From: Alnus glutinosa
Taxonomy: Eukaryota; Streptophyta; Magnoliopsida; Fagales; Betulaceae
NCBI RefSeq assembly: GCF_958979055.1
Contig: NC_084888.1
Span: 33,012,804 to 33,076,803, forward strand
Direction of reading: 5' to 3'
Length of the DNA stretch: 64,000 bases
In this document: positions 22,798 to 33,861 of the stretch, piece by piece
How positions within the stretch are numbered: the first letter of the stretch is position 1
Layout: the number at the start of each line of letters is the position of its first letter
Position numbers and translations under genes: made by a program
Notes under the pieces: model-generated
Databases searched by the model: none
Told to the model about the DNA's origin: nothing
The model's input: the letters and a program-made list of their open reading frames with translations, nothing else

Positions 22798-24897
22798 ATG
22801 TTAGGAAATTTATTTAAAAACGCTCGACTTGCTCCTAACATTCTAAATCGAAAGGCAAATGCACTACATACATATTTTAATTTGTTATTTTCATTTGTTA
22901 AGCTAGTGTTGCATATCAAAACCTTGTTAGTTTATCATTTCTCCTCTAAAATCGTAGAGCGGAGGCTACTAGTTTAAATCTTATATTTCCTCTCTCTTTA
23001 GAGCCAATTACTTTTAAAAAAACAATTAAAAAAAAAAAAAAAAAAAAAAGTTAAAAAAAATCTCCTCTACAATCCTTTTGAGTTAAAAATGGCTGGCACA
23101 AAGTAGTATTCAAAGCTTTCTTTCTTCATGCCGGGCTAAAACCCCGAGAATCCATAAATTGCTGCTATTCTGCTTTATAAGTCCTTTGCTATTTGTACTT
23201 GCCTGACTATAACTGTGAGAGCACTTTTGTCAGCTGTACTGTATTGGATGTCTTCTTACATGCAAACCCTAACTGAACTTTCCCTGCTTCCCTCTCACCC
23301 CACCTTCTCTTATGAATTTAATTGACTTTCATGACTCTTATATTTTCTGGTTTCTGTTCTAATTGCTTCTTGTTAAGAAATGCACAATATTTTCTGGTTC
23401 CACAGACACTGGATTAAATGAGGTGTGAATGACATGCCGCATGACATCTCTTGATGATGTAGCTCTCTGTTCCGATCCTCTCATTGCAGCAATCAAAGAT
23501 GATAATTTCGAGGCAAGTTGGAAAGCACTTCACCCAGCAAACAATTCGTAATTAATGAAGCTAGCTCTCAAAAAGCACCCAGTCTATAGAATTCTTTAAG
23601 GTTGCTTCTTTCTTTCTTTTTTGTTATGCATAATTCTTAAGGTTGCCTTGCATGCATGATAAGGATTTTCAACAATTTTCTATTCAAAATTACTAGCAAT
23701 TTGAGTAATACATATGAGAGAGTTCACGTAAGATCCATATGTCTCAGTAGGTGATCAAACAGCTCAAAATTTATTTGAACGTACAAATGAATTTTATATA
23801 TACTTTATCACAATGCTGTCCAAATTATTAGCTAATTGTTGGACATCTAAATCATACTCCAATACATTGTTGTTTTCTAAGAGCAAGTGATCATGGGAAT
23901 CCATACAAAAAAAATAATAATAATAATAATCATATGAGGAAGTAACCACTTGAAAGAAAGAATTTTTTTTTTTTTTTTTTCCTATTCAAATGAGAAAATG
24001 GTTACAAGGGGGTGTCTTTCTCATTCTTAATCCGAATAGAAAAACAGAAAGATTTACTTGTGCGATAAGTTAAAAGCCTGAAGGCTATTTGCTTGATTTT
24101 GTAGCCTAGGATGTTGTATTTATTTATTTATTTTTATTACGTGGATTAGCATAATAATTTTCTTATTTTGGAGTCATAATGGTTTCTAACAGTTACGCGC
24201 TTAGTTGGGCGATAAATTAGGACTAAGAGAGTAAATTAATTTGGGATATGTGATTAGATTAGGATAGTAACATAGGATAGGATAATAAGCAATATCTCAT
24301 CCACATACAACACACAGTTCCCGCTTCTTAGAACCACCTACCATTCATCTTAAAAGCTTAAACTAATATAAAATGATAAATTTAATTATTTAATTAATAT
24401 TTTAATACTCTCTACATGTGAGACCAGACTGCAACACGTGAATTATTTTAATTCAAATAGATAATAAATGAATGAGACAAGGTTCGAACTCAGAACCTTT
24501 ACTCTAATATTATATTAAATCAACACTCATTTCAAAAGTTTAAACTAATAAAAAATAGTTTCACGTAATTAAACATTTCAAGCAACAAACACATCAACAC
24601 GAACAAGGATCATATTCATTTCAAATGAATTGGAACGGAGCAAATTAGTATAAAAATAAGGATAAAATTGTCCGTTCGTATTTTTTTGGACAATTTTTAT
24701 CCTTCCACTTAAACTAAACGAATCATCTCTAACTCAAATGAATAGGAGATGATCCAAATGCCATCAACAGAGGGTCCATTGTATAACAGTGGATGCATGT
24801 TTTTTAAATTATAAAAGTAATTTCAGTAAAATTATAAAACCTATTCACCAAGCAAGCTTGTATTTACAATTCAAGGGTTTATCCCTTTTTTTTATTA

Positions 24898-24931
<34 letters not shown>

Positions 24932-25238
24932 AAATCGTTTACTGAATCTTCCGAGGGAAGACCAGAGTTAAAGGAGTAGTTGAAAACCAGTAAACGAGTT
25001 CTAGAGAATATGACAGCAGCCAGAAAGTAGTAATCAAACTATTTTGGGATGACTAGCTTGTTTGACGGTTTCTGTTTAGATTCCTGAGCTCGTGAGCTGA
25101 CCATAACACATGTAAGATTATGCTGCATTTAATTTATTTATAATTTTTTTTAAAAAAAAATTATGTTATTCTTTTCCCTCATTTTATATCGATTCGGCTG
25201 ACAAAGTGTGTTTTAAGTGGCTTTCCTGAAGTGAGACG

Positions 25239-25443
25239 CATTCACAGCAGCTTCCTTAAAAGGGGTCTGTTCCCTAAATTTTAAGAAAAATTTAAAAAAA
25301 GTTGCAAAAACCCTTCCACAGCAGCTTCCTTAAAATTTATGTTTCCTTGAAAAGTGTATAGTGCTTCCCATTCACTTCCCATTCAATTGTTTATTCACAA
25401 AATATATTATCTTTCTCCTACTTTTAATTAAAGTAAAAGTAAA

Positions 25444-25478
<35 letters not shown>

Positions 25479-25955
25479 AATGATATAAGAAAAAATGAAG
25501 GGAAGCTGCTGTAAAATGTTTTTTGATAAGGAAGTAAAAAGTAGTTTTTTTTTCCTTATATTTAGGGAAAATGATTAGGAAGCTGCTGAGAATGCTCTTA
25601 CAAAAACCCTCCACAACAGCTTCCCTAAAATTCTCACTTTTCATTCAATTGTTTATTCACAAAATATATTATTTATCTCTTACTTTATTTCTCTTTCCTA
25701 CTTTTTTTTTTTGAACAATTTATCTTATCTTTCATACTTTTAATTAAAGTAATGGTAAAAAAATATATTATCTCTCTCATACTTTATCTTCTTTTTACTA
25801 CTTTTAATTAAAGTAAAAAAAAAAATATATTTTAATGATATATGAAAAAATGAAGGAAAGTTGCTGTGGAGTATTTATTTTTTTTTTTAAGGGAAAAAAA
25901 AGGTGGTTTTGCTCCCTAAGTATAGGGAAAATAGTTGAGAAGTTGTGAATGCTAA
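25239..25955. mobile_element. Two adjacent MITEs in copy B only
   Basis: Ends of the type GCATTCACAGCAGCTTCC and AGGAAGCTGCTGAGAATGCTC enclose about 25239-25597. A second diverged unit (CACAACAGCTTCCC … AGTTGTGAATGCT) follows to about 25955. Copy A lacks the whole block at the matching site near 20790. Confidence 0.65.
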
Positions 25956-26512
25956 TAAACCACTCAACGCCAACTAGTATAAAAATAGGTGTGATAAATG
26001 CCAAAATGGAGGTAAAGAGTAGCATTCCTCAAATAATAATTTCTTTTATTTTATATTATTTTTTCGTGTCCTTTTCCGAGGATGGATTCCGAAATTTTTA
26101 TTAGAAGGGGCTAAGTCTAATTTTTAGGCCGGAATAAAATATATGTATATAAAGGAAAACTCTTTTTTTATTTTTAGTTTTGTTGGAATCAAACGCATCT
26201 TATAAATAGACAAATTAAATACAAAGCTCAACAACAATAACATCATCGATACAATGTGAAATTTTTCTAGGAGAATAATGAGCCTAACACAAAGATAAAC
26301 CTTCATTTGCTCGTTGATGACCTGCACCATTAATATTGCGCCTAACATTGTGAACCTTCAAATTCTGCAAATTGTTCATAACCCCAATGTCTTCTCAGTA
26401 ATATATATGGTCATAGACGCTCCAATTGCTCCCACATTTTTTCAACGCCTGCGCTATTTGTGAAGAGTATCATCTTCCAAAATAATCCTGTAAAATCTCA
26501 ATTCGAAACTAA

Positions 26513-26689
26513 TGCTCAGTTTGCTTCAGCGTAAAATGATTTCGGTATTTTATGATATTTTGTAAGGGCGAAAATAATGGTCAACGAAAATTATTTTCAG
26601 TTTGACCATAAAAGCTTCTTTAATATTTGAAAAGAAATTGCCGGAATCCGGCCAGATCTGGCCAAAACGACCGGGATCCGGCCGGATCC
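26513..26689. mobile_element. Partial copy of the TTA-type transposon
   Basis: Starts TGCTCAGTTTGCTTCAGCG, similar to the ends of the 12975 element, and breaks off within the CCGGATCCGGCC core at 26689. The following bases, from ATTGGCCCCTGCCCCCTC on, repeat a block that copy B holds again at 26828, so this part of copy B was rearranged. Confidence 0.6.
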
Positions 26690-27400
26690 ATTGGCCCCTG
26701 CCCCCTCTAGGTTTTTCAGCGAGCATCACCTTTTAAAATAATCTTGTAAAATTTCAATTCAAAACTAAAGTATTTTAATATTCTAATCATATATATAAAT
26801 TCAAAACCCACAGGAGGGGGCCGTGACCCATTGACCCCTGCCCCCTCCAGTAATCTAGTTGAAAAGCAGTAAACAAGTTCTATAGAAATTAAAATTAGGG
26901 CAGCAGGACCAAATTTCAAAGATTAGGACGTAACATTATGCATTTTCTATGTAGACAATTTGGTCATAAGCGAAGGTTTATCAAACATGGGATTGATTTT
27001 CGAGCTGCTGAGCCTTAGGCCCTTGGACTTATTCCCAACCGCGTGGAAATATAAATTTTTCTACCTTTTTTGTCATTATTTTCAAACGCATTGTTAAATG
27101 AGATTGGCCTTGTTCGACAAAATACTGTTGCATAACATGACAGTAGGTTGTTAATTTTGAAGTTAGAAAAAAATGATAAATGTCACATAAAAGTAAAAGA
27201 ATTTGTATAAAAAAAGTGAAGAAAAAAAATTATATTGTAGTGAATTTTTTATTTGAATACTAATAAAAAATTATTGATGTGATATAAAAAATGAAAAAAA
27301 TTGAAATATTTTGATATTGATTGTAATTGAAAAATGTAAAAATAAAGTGAAATTTTTTTTATGTTGTTTGCCAAACAAGACCATAATTTTTTCAATTTTA

Positions 27401-27944
27401 GGGTTAAATACTTCTTTGCCCCTGTGATTTAAAAACTTTATTTTTTGCCCTTTCAATTTTTCATATTTTTTTTTCATTCGTGGTATCTGTACTATGCAAA
27501 AAGAGTCAAAAGACAGAGATGGTACATTGGTACCTCCATCAATTTTTCCGTCTAAAACTGACGGATTTCTACGTCCGCAAAACGTAGCACCATTGAAATT
27601 CCAACACGTGGCTACACAATGTTTTTCATTTTTTTTTTGAAATTTTATTTTAAGCCTTTTTCGAACCACCCCCATGTGGTCTAAAAGGGGTGGCTGAGCC
27701 ACTATTAAATTTTTATTTTTTAAAAAAAATGCTTAAAATTAAAAAAAAAAATGAAAAAAATTGTATAGCCACTTGTCACAATTTTAATGGTGTCACGTAT
27801 TGCTAATGTGGAAATTCGTCAATTTTGGACGGAAATATCATTTTCATCTTTTCGTATAGCACAAATACCACACAAAAAAAATAAAAACTGAAAAGGTAAA
27901 AAATAAAATTTTTAAATTACAAGAGTGGGTAAAGTATTTAACCC
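27401..27944. mobile_element. 544-bp MULE-type MITE
   Basis: Long inverted ends: GGGTTAAATACTTCTTTGCC on the left, inverse of …GGTAAAGTATTTAACCC on the right, with further inverted similarity inward. The flanks TCAATTTTA (27392-27400) and GCAATTTTA (27945-27953) match at 8 of 9 bases. Private to copy B. Confidence 0.8.
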
Positions 27945-28206
27945 GCAATTTTATTTAAAAATGCGCGCTTGACTCGCTCCTAACATGCTAAATCGCAAGG
28001 CAAATGCACTTAATGCATATTTCACTTTATTCTTTTATTTTTTAATTATAACGCTAACAGACTTTTATGATCAAGATGGTAAAAAGTAGTATCTTTGGGT
28101 AGTGAAGAATTATTACTCATTGATATATATCCTTAGAAGAAAAATGATTATTACACAACTTTCGTATAATTGAGTCAACTCTAACAACTTTTATTTATGA
28201 GAGCCC

Positions 28207-29231
28207 CTTCTATCCGGCAGTGGCAGAAAAGAGGGGTTTTATGCTCACCAATTATCAGTTGACACATCAGCTAAAAGCAAAAAAATGCAAAAAAATGAAA
28301 ATTTTGGTGAAGTAGGCAATCCTCTCCCAACAGTACCAACATTCCAAAACAAAAAAAAAAAAATCTCACTGCACATCCGCCCAACGCCCACTGCACGTCC
28401 GCCCAACGCCGCCCATCCGCCGTCCGCCGATCCAGATCCTCTTCCCCGCGACCTCCCGACACCGTCGACAGTGATCCGGTCACAGATCCGAACTGAGCCT
28501 CTTCTCCTGGGATCTCTCCCTTTCGCCGACCGTTCTCCCCTCTCCCCGGTTTGGTGGTGCGGCTTCCATGGGCTACGCCGGTTTGGTTGTCTGGGTCGGG
28601 GTCACTGTCGAGGGTCGGTGGTCGGTGGTTGGGGCTGGGTTTCCATCTTTCATCTCTCTCCCTCCCTCGATCTCTCTTCCATTCGACTTCTCCCGGGATC
28701 TCTCCCTTTCGCCGGCCGTTCTCCCCTCTCCCCGGTTTGGTAGTGCAACTTCCATGGGCTACGCCGGTTTGGTTGTCTGGGTCGGGGTCACTGTCGAGGG
28801 TCGGTGGTTGGGGCTGGGTTTCCATCTTTCATCTCTCCCCCTCCCTCGATCTCTCTTCCGTTCGAGTTCCGACGCCGCGGAGTTGCCGATCCGGCCGTGG
28901 AGTTGCCGCCGAGCTCGAGGTCAGAACACCGGGTCGGAACACCAGCCAGGCCACCCCCAGGTTGCCGATCCGTTCGAGTTCCGTTCGTTGCCGATCCGTT
29001 CGACTTCCGATGCCGTGGAGTTGCCGATCCGGCAGTGGAGTTGCCGCCGAGCTCGAGGTCCGGCTTGGCCGTGTGGGGCAGTGGCTGGGAGGAGGATTTT
29101 TGGAAGGAAGGAGGATGATCCGGTGTTTTTGCCTACACTTACATGTTTGTGTTTTTTTTGTTTCATGCTGATTTGTCAGCTTGCTATTGGTGGGCAAAAA
29201 GGTGGTGGATTTTGCTACCACCGAATAGAAG
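28207..29231. mobile_element. GC-rich element with imperfect inverted ends (Pack-MULE-like?)
   Basis: The left end CTTCTATCCGGCAGTGGC … CACCAATTATCAG … ACACATCAGC is matched by the inverse of the right end over about 65 bp with mismatches. The interior is strikingly GC-rich and holds two tandem repeats: a 186-bp unit at 28511-28696 and 28697-about 28870, and a 138-bp-spaced unit at 28861 and 28999. Long frames on both strands follow from the composition and from repeat lengths divisible by three. I could not find a convincing target duplication. Gene capture is possible but no parent gene is recognised. Confidence 0.55.
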
Positions 29232-29904
29232 TTATTTCCTTTATTTATAATGAAGATCTAATTTTTTATATGTGAACCTTAAATATAATATTTAATAATT
29301 AATCTTAAAAAAAAAAAAAAAAAAATTGTGCAAGGAACGTCACTTGTTCAAATATCTTAATATGCGTAAACAAAAAAGTCCAACGGAAAAGCAGAGGTCC
29401 CACCATGTGAATAGTCACCAACTGCCAAATGGCAACCAAAGTAAGACCGAAACATAGCCACGTGGACTCCCACCCCCACAAAAAGCAAGAAAGTCAAATC
29501 CAGAAAAGATCAAAAGATTCAAAACCCATCTAGAACACCCGGTTGTCTATCTATGACTCTTGCCTCTGCCTCTGCCTCTGCAGCCCAGACTCCAGAGATA
29601 GTGCATTAACGCTTTCTGCGCCTGCTTTTCTAGAAGAGCAAGCGTCATCGAAGATTCGAAGGGGAAAGAGTAGTATACTACTACTAGTTTCTATCTCTAT
29701 ATTTTATAATTTTTATTCATTTTCCTCTAGAACCCATCCCTATCAACCGCCCCGAGAATATCTCTCTCTCTCTCTCTCTCGATCTCTGTCTATGAGCTGC
29801 TTATTTATATTGGAAATTCTTCGGGTCTTTCTATCACCGCTTCATTACTTCCAAGTTCCAACCATTTGCTTCTGAGTTCTCCCTGCCATTCTTTCAGTTC
29901 CGCG
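29232..29904. promoter_or_regulatory. Upstream region and 5' UTR of the 29.9-kb gene
   Basis: An A-run at 29309-29328 marks the left side. A (TC)n tract at about 29761-29785 lies 120 bases before the start codon; CT-rich tracts are common in plant 5' UTRs. No separate gene seen. Confidence 0.45.
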
Positions 29905-30564
29905 ATGGAAAACACTGATCACTTGCACGATCCATATGAGGCAGAAGAAGCGCTCTCTCTTTGTGATCTTCCCATCTACAGCAACGATGCCAACTGGGAA
30001 GACTACTCAAAAGAAGAGCAACGCTTGTCCCTCGACAACGACTTCTTCGAGTTCTTCAGCGAGGATTTCAGTACTGCCTCTACTTTTTCAGCTACAGCAA
30101 GCAAGAACATCATTTTCTGTGGCAAACTCATCCCCTACAGAGAACTGCCCGACCCGGAAAAGGCCCACGACACCCGGCAAACTGAAACGAAGAAAGGCGG
30201 CTTTCTCCGATGGAAATCACTCTCTTTCAACAAGAAAAAAGGATCTTCGAACTGTGACTTTTCCGTTGGGAAAGTGTCGGTGCTTGCACCTGCGACGAAG
30301 TCGAGGTGGTATCTGTTCCTGTTTGGGATGGCGGGGCTTCCCACGGAGATGGAGCTGAGAGATATCAAGATAAGGCAGAGCCGGCTGAGGAGCCAATCGT
30401 CGATGACCGTTGAATGCGACGAAATGGTAAAAGGCAGCAATGCGAGGAGGAGAGGGAAGGGGTTGTGGAGGCTTCTAAGTATACTCCTCGGGTGCACGGG
30501 TAGTACTCACCAAACAAACGCCGTCGTAAAAGCTCCCGGCGGTTGCAATATTCCGCACGTGTGA
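29905..30564 (+). CDS. Plant-specific protein of unknown function (219 aa)
   Basis: Single exon. MENTDHLHDPYEAEEALSL is the first in-frame Met with a plausible context (CGCGATGG). Upstream in-frame codons lie in the CT-rich leader and were not used. Motifs in order: EEALSLCDLPI (about 14-24), FFEFFSED (about 47-54), IIFCGKLIPYRELPDP (about 69-84), a basic Ser-rich middle, then KSRWYLFLFGMAGLPTEMEL (about 131-150) and RDIKIRQSR, and GLWRLLSILLGC near the end. It shares the same motif order with the 14622-15239 gene. The hydrophobic WYLFLFGMAGL is too short for a firm membrane call. Role unknown; no catalytic residues apparent. Confidence 0.85.
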   Translation: MENTDHLHDPYEAEEALSLCDLPIYSNDANWEDYSKEEQRLSLDNDFFEFFSEDFSTASTFSATASKNIIFCGKLIPYRELPDPEKAHDTRQTETKKGGFLRWKSLSFNKKKGSSNCDFSVGKVSVLAPATKSRWYLFLFGMAGLPTEMELRDIKIRQSRLRSQSSMTVECDEMVKGSNARRRGKGLWRLLSILLGCTGSTHQTNAVVKAPGGCNIPHV

Positions 30565-31000
30565 TGATCGGCGTGGGTGCTAGCTCGTACGTGTGCCTTA
30601 ACAAGACGTAATTGACTATGTTGCCCTTTCTTCCATTAGAAATTAATGCGAGGGACAGGGGCCTTCATGGCCAAGGCCTGAAATTTGGATGAGCGGCCAA
30701 GATTCAAGAAGAAGAAGAAGAAGAAGAAGAAGAAGAGGGTCGGATTTGGACGGCGTGAGTTTTGACTGGGTTCCCATGTGTTGTACCCTTGTGCGGCTAT
30801 CGAATATTTAGTTACATGTTAGTTAGCAGAAAAAATAATATATGATAATAGACTGATAGTGTTGGATTTAACAACCCCATTGATTTTGCTATCATCTTTT
30901 CATTATTAATAAATGGAAGAACGGTAATAGGAAGCCTATTAATTTTATATTATAAGGACGCAAAAAATGTGATCTCCGTCGACCGCCTTATCGCAGTTAT
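30565..31000. other. Downstream region with (GAA)n tract
   Basis: 3' UTR of the preceding gene, a GAA trinucleotide run at about 30707-30737, then AT-rich DNA. Nothing else seen. Confidence 0.55.
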
Positions 31001-33640
31001 TATAATTTTTTTCCTACAAATTTCCTACGTAGACGTAGTAGACGATTCTCATCGGTCCAACAACTAGACTGCTTCACAGACCGCCATCAAAGTAAGGTGC
31101 AAATCTGTGTTCGATTCATGTTGATTATATAGGTCAATTCTAATCCGACCAATTTAATTAAATGGGGCAGATCCCTCAATTATAATTTGTTAATTTCATG
31201 TTAATAAATAAATTTAATTAGGGATGTAAATAAACTAGTCCATTTGACAACCCGCTCGATACTCGCTCGGTTTAGCTTGATCCGAACTCGAACTTAATAT
31301 TGTAGAAACCCACTTGATTAGTAAGTGATACATACCCGACTCGTTCGACAAAACTCGATAAGGGCTTGCGAGCTTAGCTCGTTTAAAGTTCGATCGAATC
31401 GCTCGCCCGGTTCGTTAGTCCGACTCTTTAGCTCGTTTATATCTCTTATATATTACTAAGAATGAGTTATATAAATTTAAACATGTATATTAGTAATTAA
31501 GTAATATATGTTATTTATGTTACTTAATATTTATATGTGTGTATATTAGTTAACATACTAACTAGTAAATTCATAAACTAACATATTATCTAGTTTATTA
31601 GCATATACTAAATAAATGTAATTAACTATATGTTATTCGATATTTTATATATATATATACACACACACACACTAAATAAGCATACAGTATACAAGCTAAG
31701 TAAATATTGTATTACATATTAATTATAATACTTTGATAATAGTATTTGGTATGTTAAACTAACATATTATGTTATTAATAGTTAGAATGGAGGTTGTTCA
31801 CAAACTCGGGTTTGAACTCCGCTTTAATCATACATTGAAAAATTTAATAGCCTACCTCGAGCTTTAGTTGAGCCGGGTTGCCGAGTTTGTCTAGTAACCC
31901 GGCTCAGCTTAGCTCGAATGTCATTCTCAACCAGTTCGAGCTCGAGCTCGCCCAAATTTTAAACGAGCTGAGCTTAAACACGCATTTTATATCTCAGCTC
32001 AAATTCGAGCTCGACTATTAAAGCTCGATTCATAAACGAGCCAATCTTGAAATCTTAAAACCCAATTCGGCTCGGTTCGATTATATCTCTACATATTATG
32101 TAGGTTTATGTTAAGTTCACGAGTTGTGTTAAAAATTTCTAACCTTACATTAAAGCGACCATCTCCTTTGCCCAAACAAACTATGAAATCGAATTAATTT
32201 AGATTCATTTTCTGTTTATTTTTATTTCCTGCGCTGTTATAACTTATAACTATATTGGGATGTTTATTGGTCCCCCCACCCACTCCTTTCTTAATTTATT
32301 GGACTTAATCATAAATGGAAAGAAATTGGGCTTGAAGCACCAAATAAGTAGATATACATCTTAAATGCCTAAACATGCTATGGAGTATGTTGATCAATCT
32401 TCTCTAAATATCATGTGTAAAACACGATTCTCATTATATGCAGCTATTAGACTGCTTCACAAACTGCTACCAAAGTGACCATTTGATTGAATTTTTGGTC
32501 AAAGAACTATGGAATCAATTTTAATTCTGATTGCGTTTGATTTTTATTTCTTGCACTAATACAACTGTATTGGGATATTTATTTGATCCCCTACCCCCTC
32601 CTTTTGTATTTTTATTTTATAGAGATATTAGCAATATTTTGCTCTAAAGAGGATAGGAACTTGCCAACTACCATGACTAAGTTTTATTGTAGAAGGAACT
32701 TAAATCATAAATGGGAGAGAAATTTGGTTTGTAGCACCCAATAAATGGAGAAAAATTGGGCTTGAAGCACCCAATAAAAAGATACACACATTAAATGCCT
32801 AAATATACTACGTAGTATGTTGATCAACCTCCTATAAATATCTTATGCAAAACACGATTCTCATCCATCCAACCATTAGACTGCTTCACAAACTGCTACC
32901 AAGGCGACCCTTTGATTGAACTTTTGGTCAAAGAACTATGGAATCAATTTTAATTCTGTTTCCGTTTGATTTTTATTTCTTGCACTTATACAACTGCATT
33001 GGGATATTTATTTGGTCCTCCACCTCCTTTTGTATTTTTATTTTTATTTTACAGTGATATTATCATTATCTTGCTCTAAAGAGAATAGAAATTTGCCAAC
33101 TACCATGACTAATTTTTATTATGCAAGGAACTTAATCATAAAAATGGGAAGAAATTGGGCTTGAAGCACACAATAAGAAGATACACATCTTAAATACCTA
33201 AATATACAATGGAGCACGTTATCAACCTCCTACAAATCCCATATGCAGCAGAAGATTCTCATCCGCCCAACCATCATACTGCTTCACAAATTGCCATCAA
33301 AGCGGCCCTCTCCTTGACCTTTTGGTAAAAAAACTATGGAATCGACTCAATTTGAATACATTTCCTTTTTAGCTTTTATTTCTTACACTGTTATAATTGT
33401 ATTGGGATGTTTATTCAGTCCTCTACCCCCTCATTTTGTAATTTTATTTTCTATTGATATTATCATTATCTTGCTTACCCAAAAAATAAAAAAATAAATA
33501 AAAAATAAATAATGGAATAGGGACTTGCCAACTACTTAATTCTTATTCTGCAAGGAACTTAATCATATGGGAAGAAATTGGGCTCGAAGCACCAATAAGA
33601 AGATACACATCTTCAATGCCTAAATATACAATGGAGCATG
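31000..33640. repeat. Tandem array of ~0.4-kb units, first unit split by an insertion
   Basis: Unit starts marked by G(T/C)A(T/C)GTT lie at 32395, 32815, 33214 and 33636 (periods 420, 399, 422). Each unit contains GATTCTCATC, ACTGCTTCACAAA, AACTATGGAATCGA or its variant, and TTGGGATGTTTATT. An earlier unit starts near 31000 and is interrupted from about 31090 to 32150 by another element. Non-coding and AT-rich. Confidence 0.75.
31090..32150. mobile_element. ~1.06-kb insertion inside the 0.4-kb array; GCTCG-rich inner element
   Basis: The outer ends GTAAGGTGCAAAT and the inverse of ATTTCTAACCTTAC suggest short inverted repeats. Inside, about 31218-32092, lies a second element beginning TAGGGATGTAAATAAAC and ending GTTCGATTATATCTCTA, full of GAGCTCG/CGAGCTC motifs. 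hAT-like ends are possible, but no target duplication was found. Confidence 0.45.
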
Positions 33641-33861
33641 TTGTCACGGTTCCAAAATTTTTGAGGTCCCTCTCTAATATCAAAAAACAAAACCCAAGAG
33701 AGATGTCAGCAGACCTCATCTCCACATATATAAATTCTAAACGCCTAAATAGGGGTGTATCAAAAACTGATAAAAAAAAATTATAAATAATTTGAGAAAG
33801 TTATCTGCCCTCTGAATCTTACATAGAATCGAATGCGGTAATTTGTCGTGAGCAGTAATCT
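33641..33861. other. Short spacer before the NOC2 3' end
   Basis: Probably the 3' UTR of the minus-strand NOC2 gene; no other feature. Confidence 0.4.

Larger units (their letters stand above)
17592..22900. repeat. Tandem segmental duplication, copy A
   Basis: From about 17592 to 22900 this copy runs collinear with the next segment (22903-28060). Shared landmarks include CATCAAAACCTTGTTAGT (17606 and 22915), GCATGCATGATAAGGATTTTC, GTAGCCTAGGATGTTGT, and AAATCGAAAGGCAAATGCAC near the end. Copy A includes the 3' half of the TMEM70-like intron, its second exon and DNA downstream. It carries a private hAT insertion at 21997-22785 and a local tandem repeat at 20560-20690. Confidence 0.88.
22903..28060. 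repeat. Tandem segmental duplication, copy B (exon lost)
   Basis: Collinear with copy A but without bases matching 18086-18974, that is the entire TMEM70-like second exon and its 3' flank. About 20 unmatched bases stand at 23394-23412 instead. Additional sequence in B: two MITEs at 25239-25955, a rearranged stretch with a fragment of the TTA element at 26513-26689, and a MULE-type MITE at 27401-27944. It contains no gene. Confidence 0.85.

Noticed and set aside
22903-28060. A second TMEM70-like gene in copy B of the duplication
   Set aside because: The coding exon is absent, and the remaining matches are intron and downstream DNA.
28271-29275. Long frames on both strands (up to 235 codons)
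   Set aside because: They come from GC-rich tandem repeats whose lengths are multiples of three; opposite-strand frames overlap completely and no domain is seen.
32395-33640. CRISPR-like array
   Set aside because: Units are ~0.4 kb, diverged throughout and without short repeats and spacers; the genome is a plant's.
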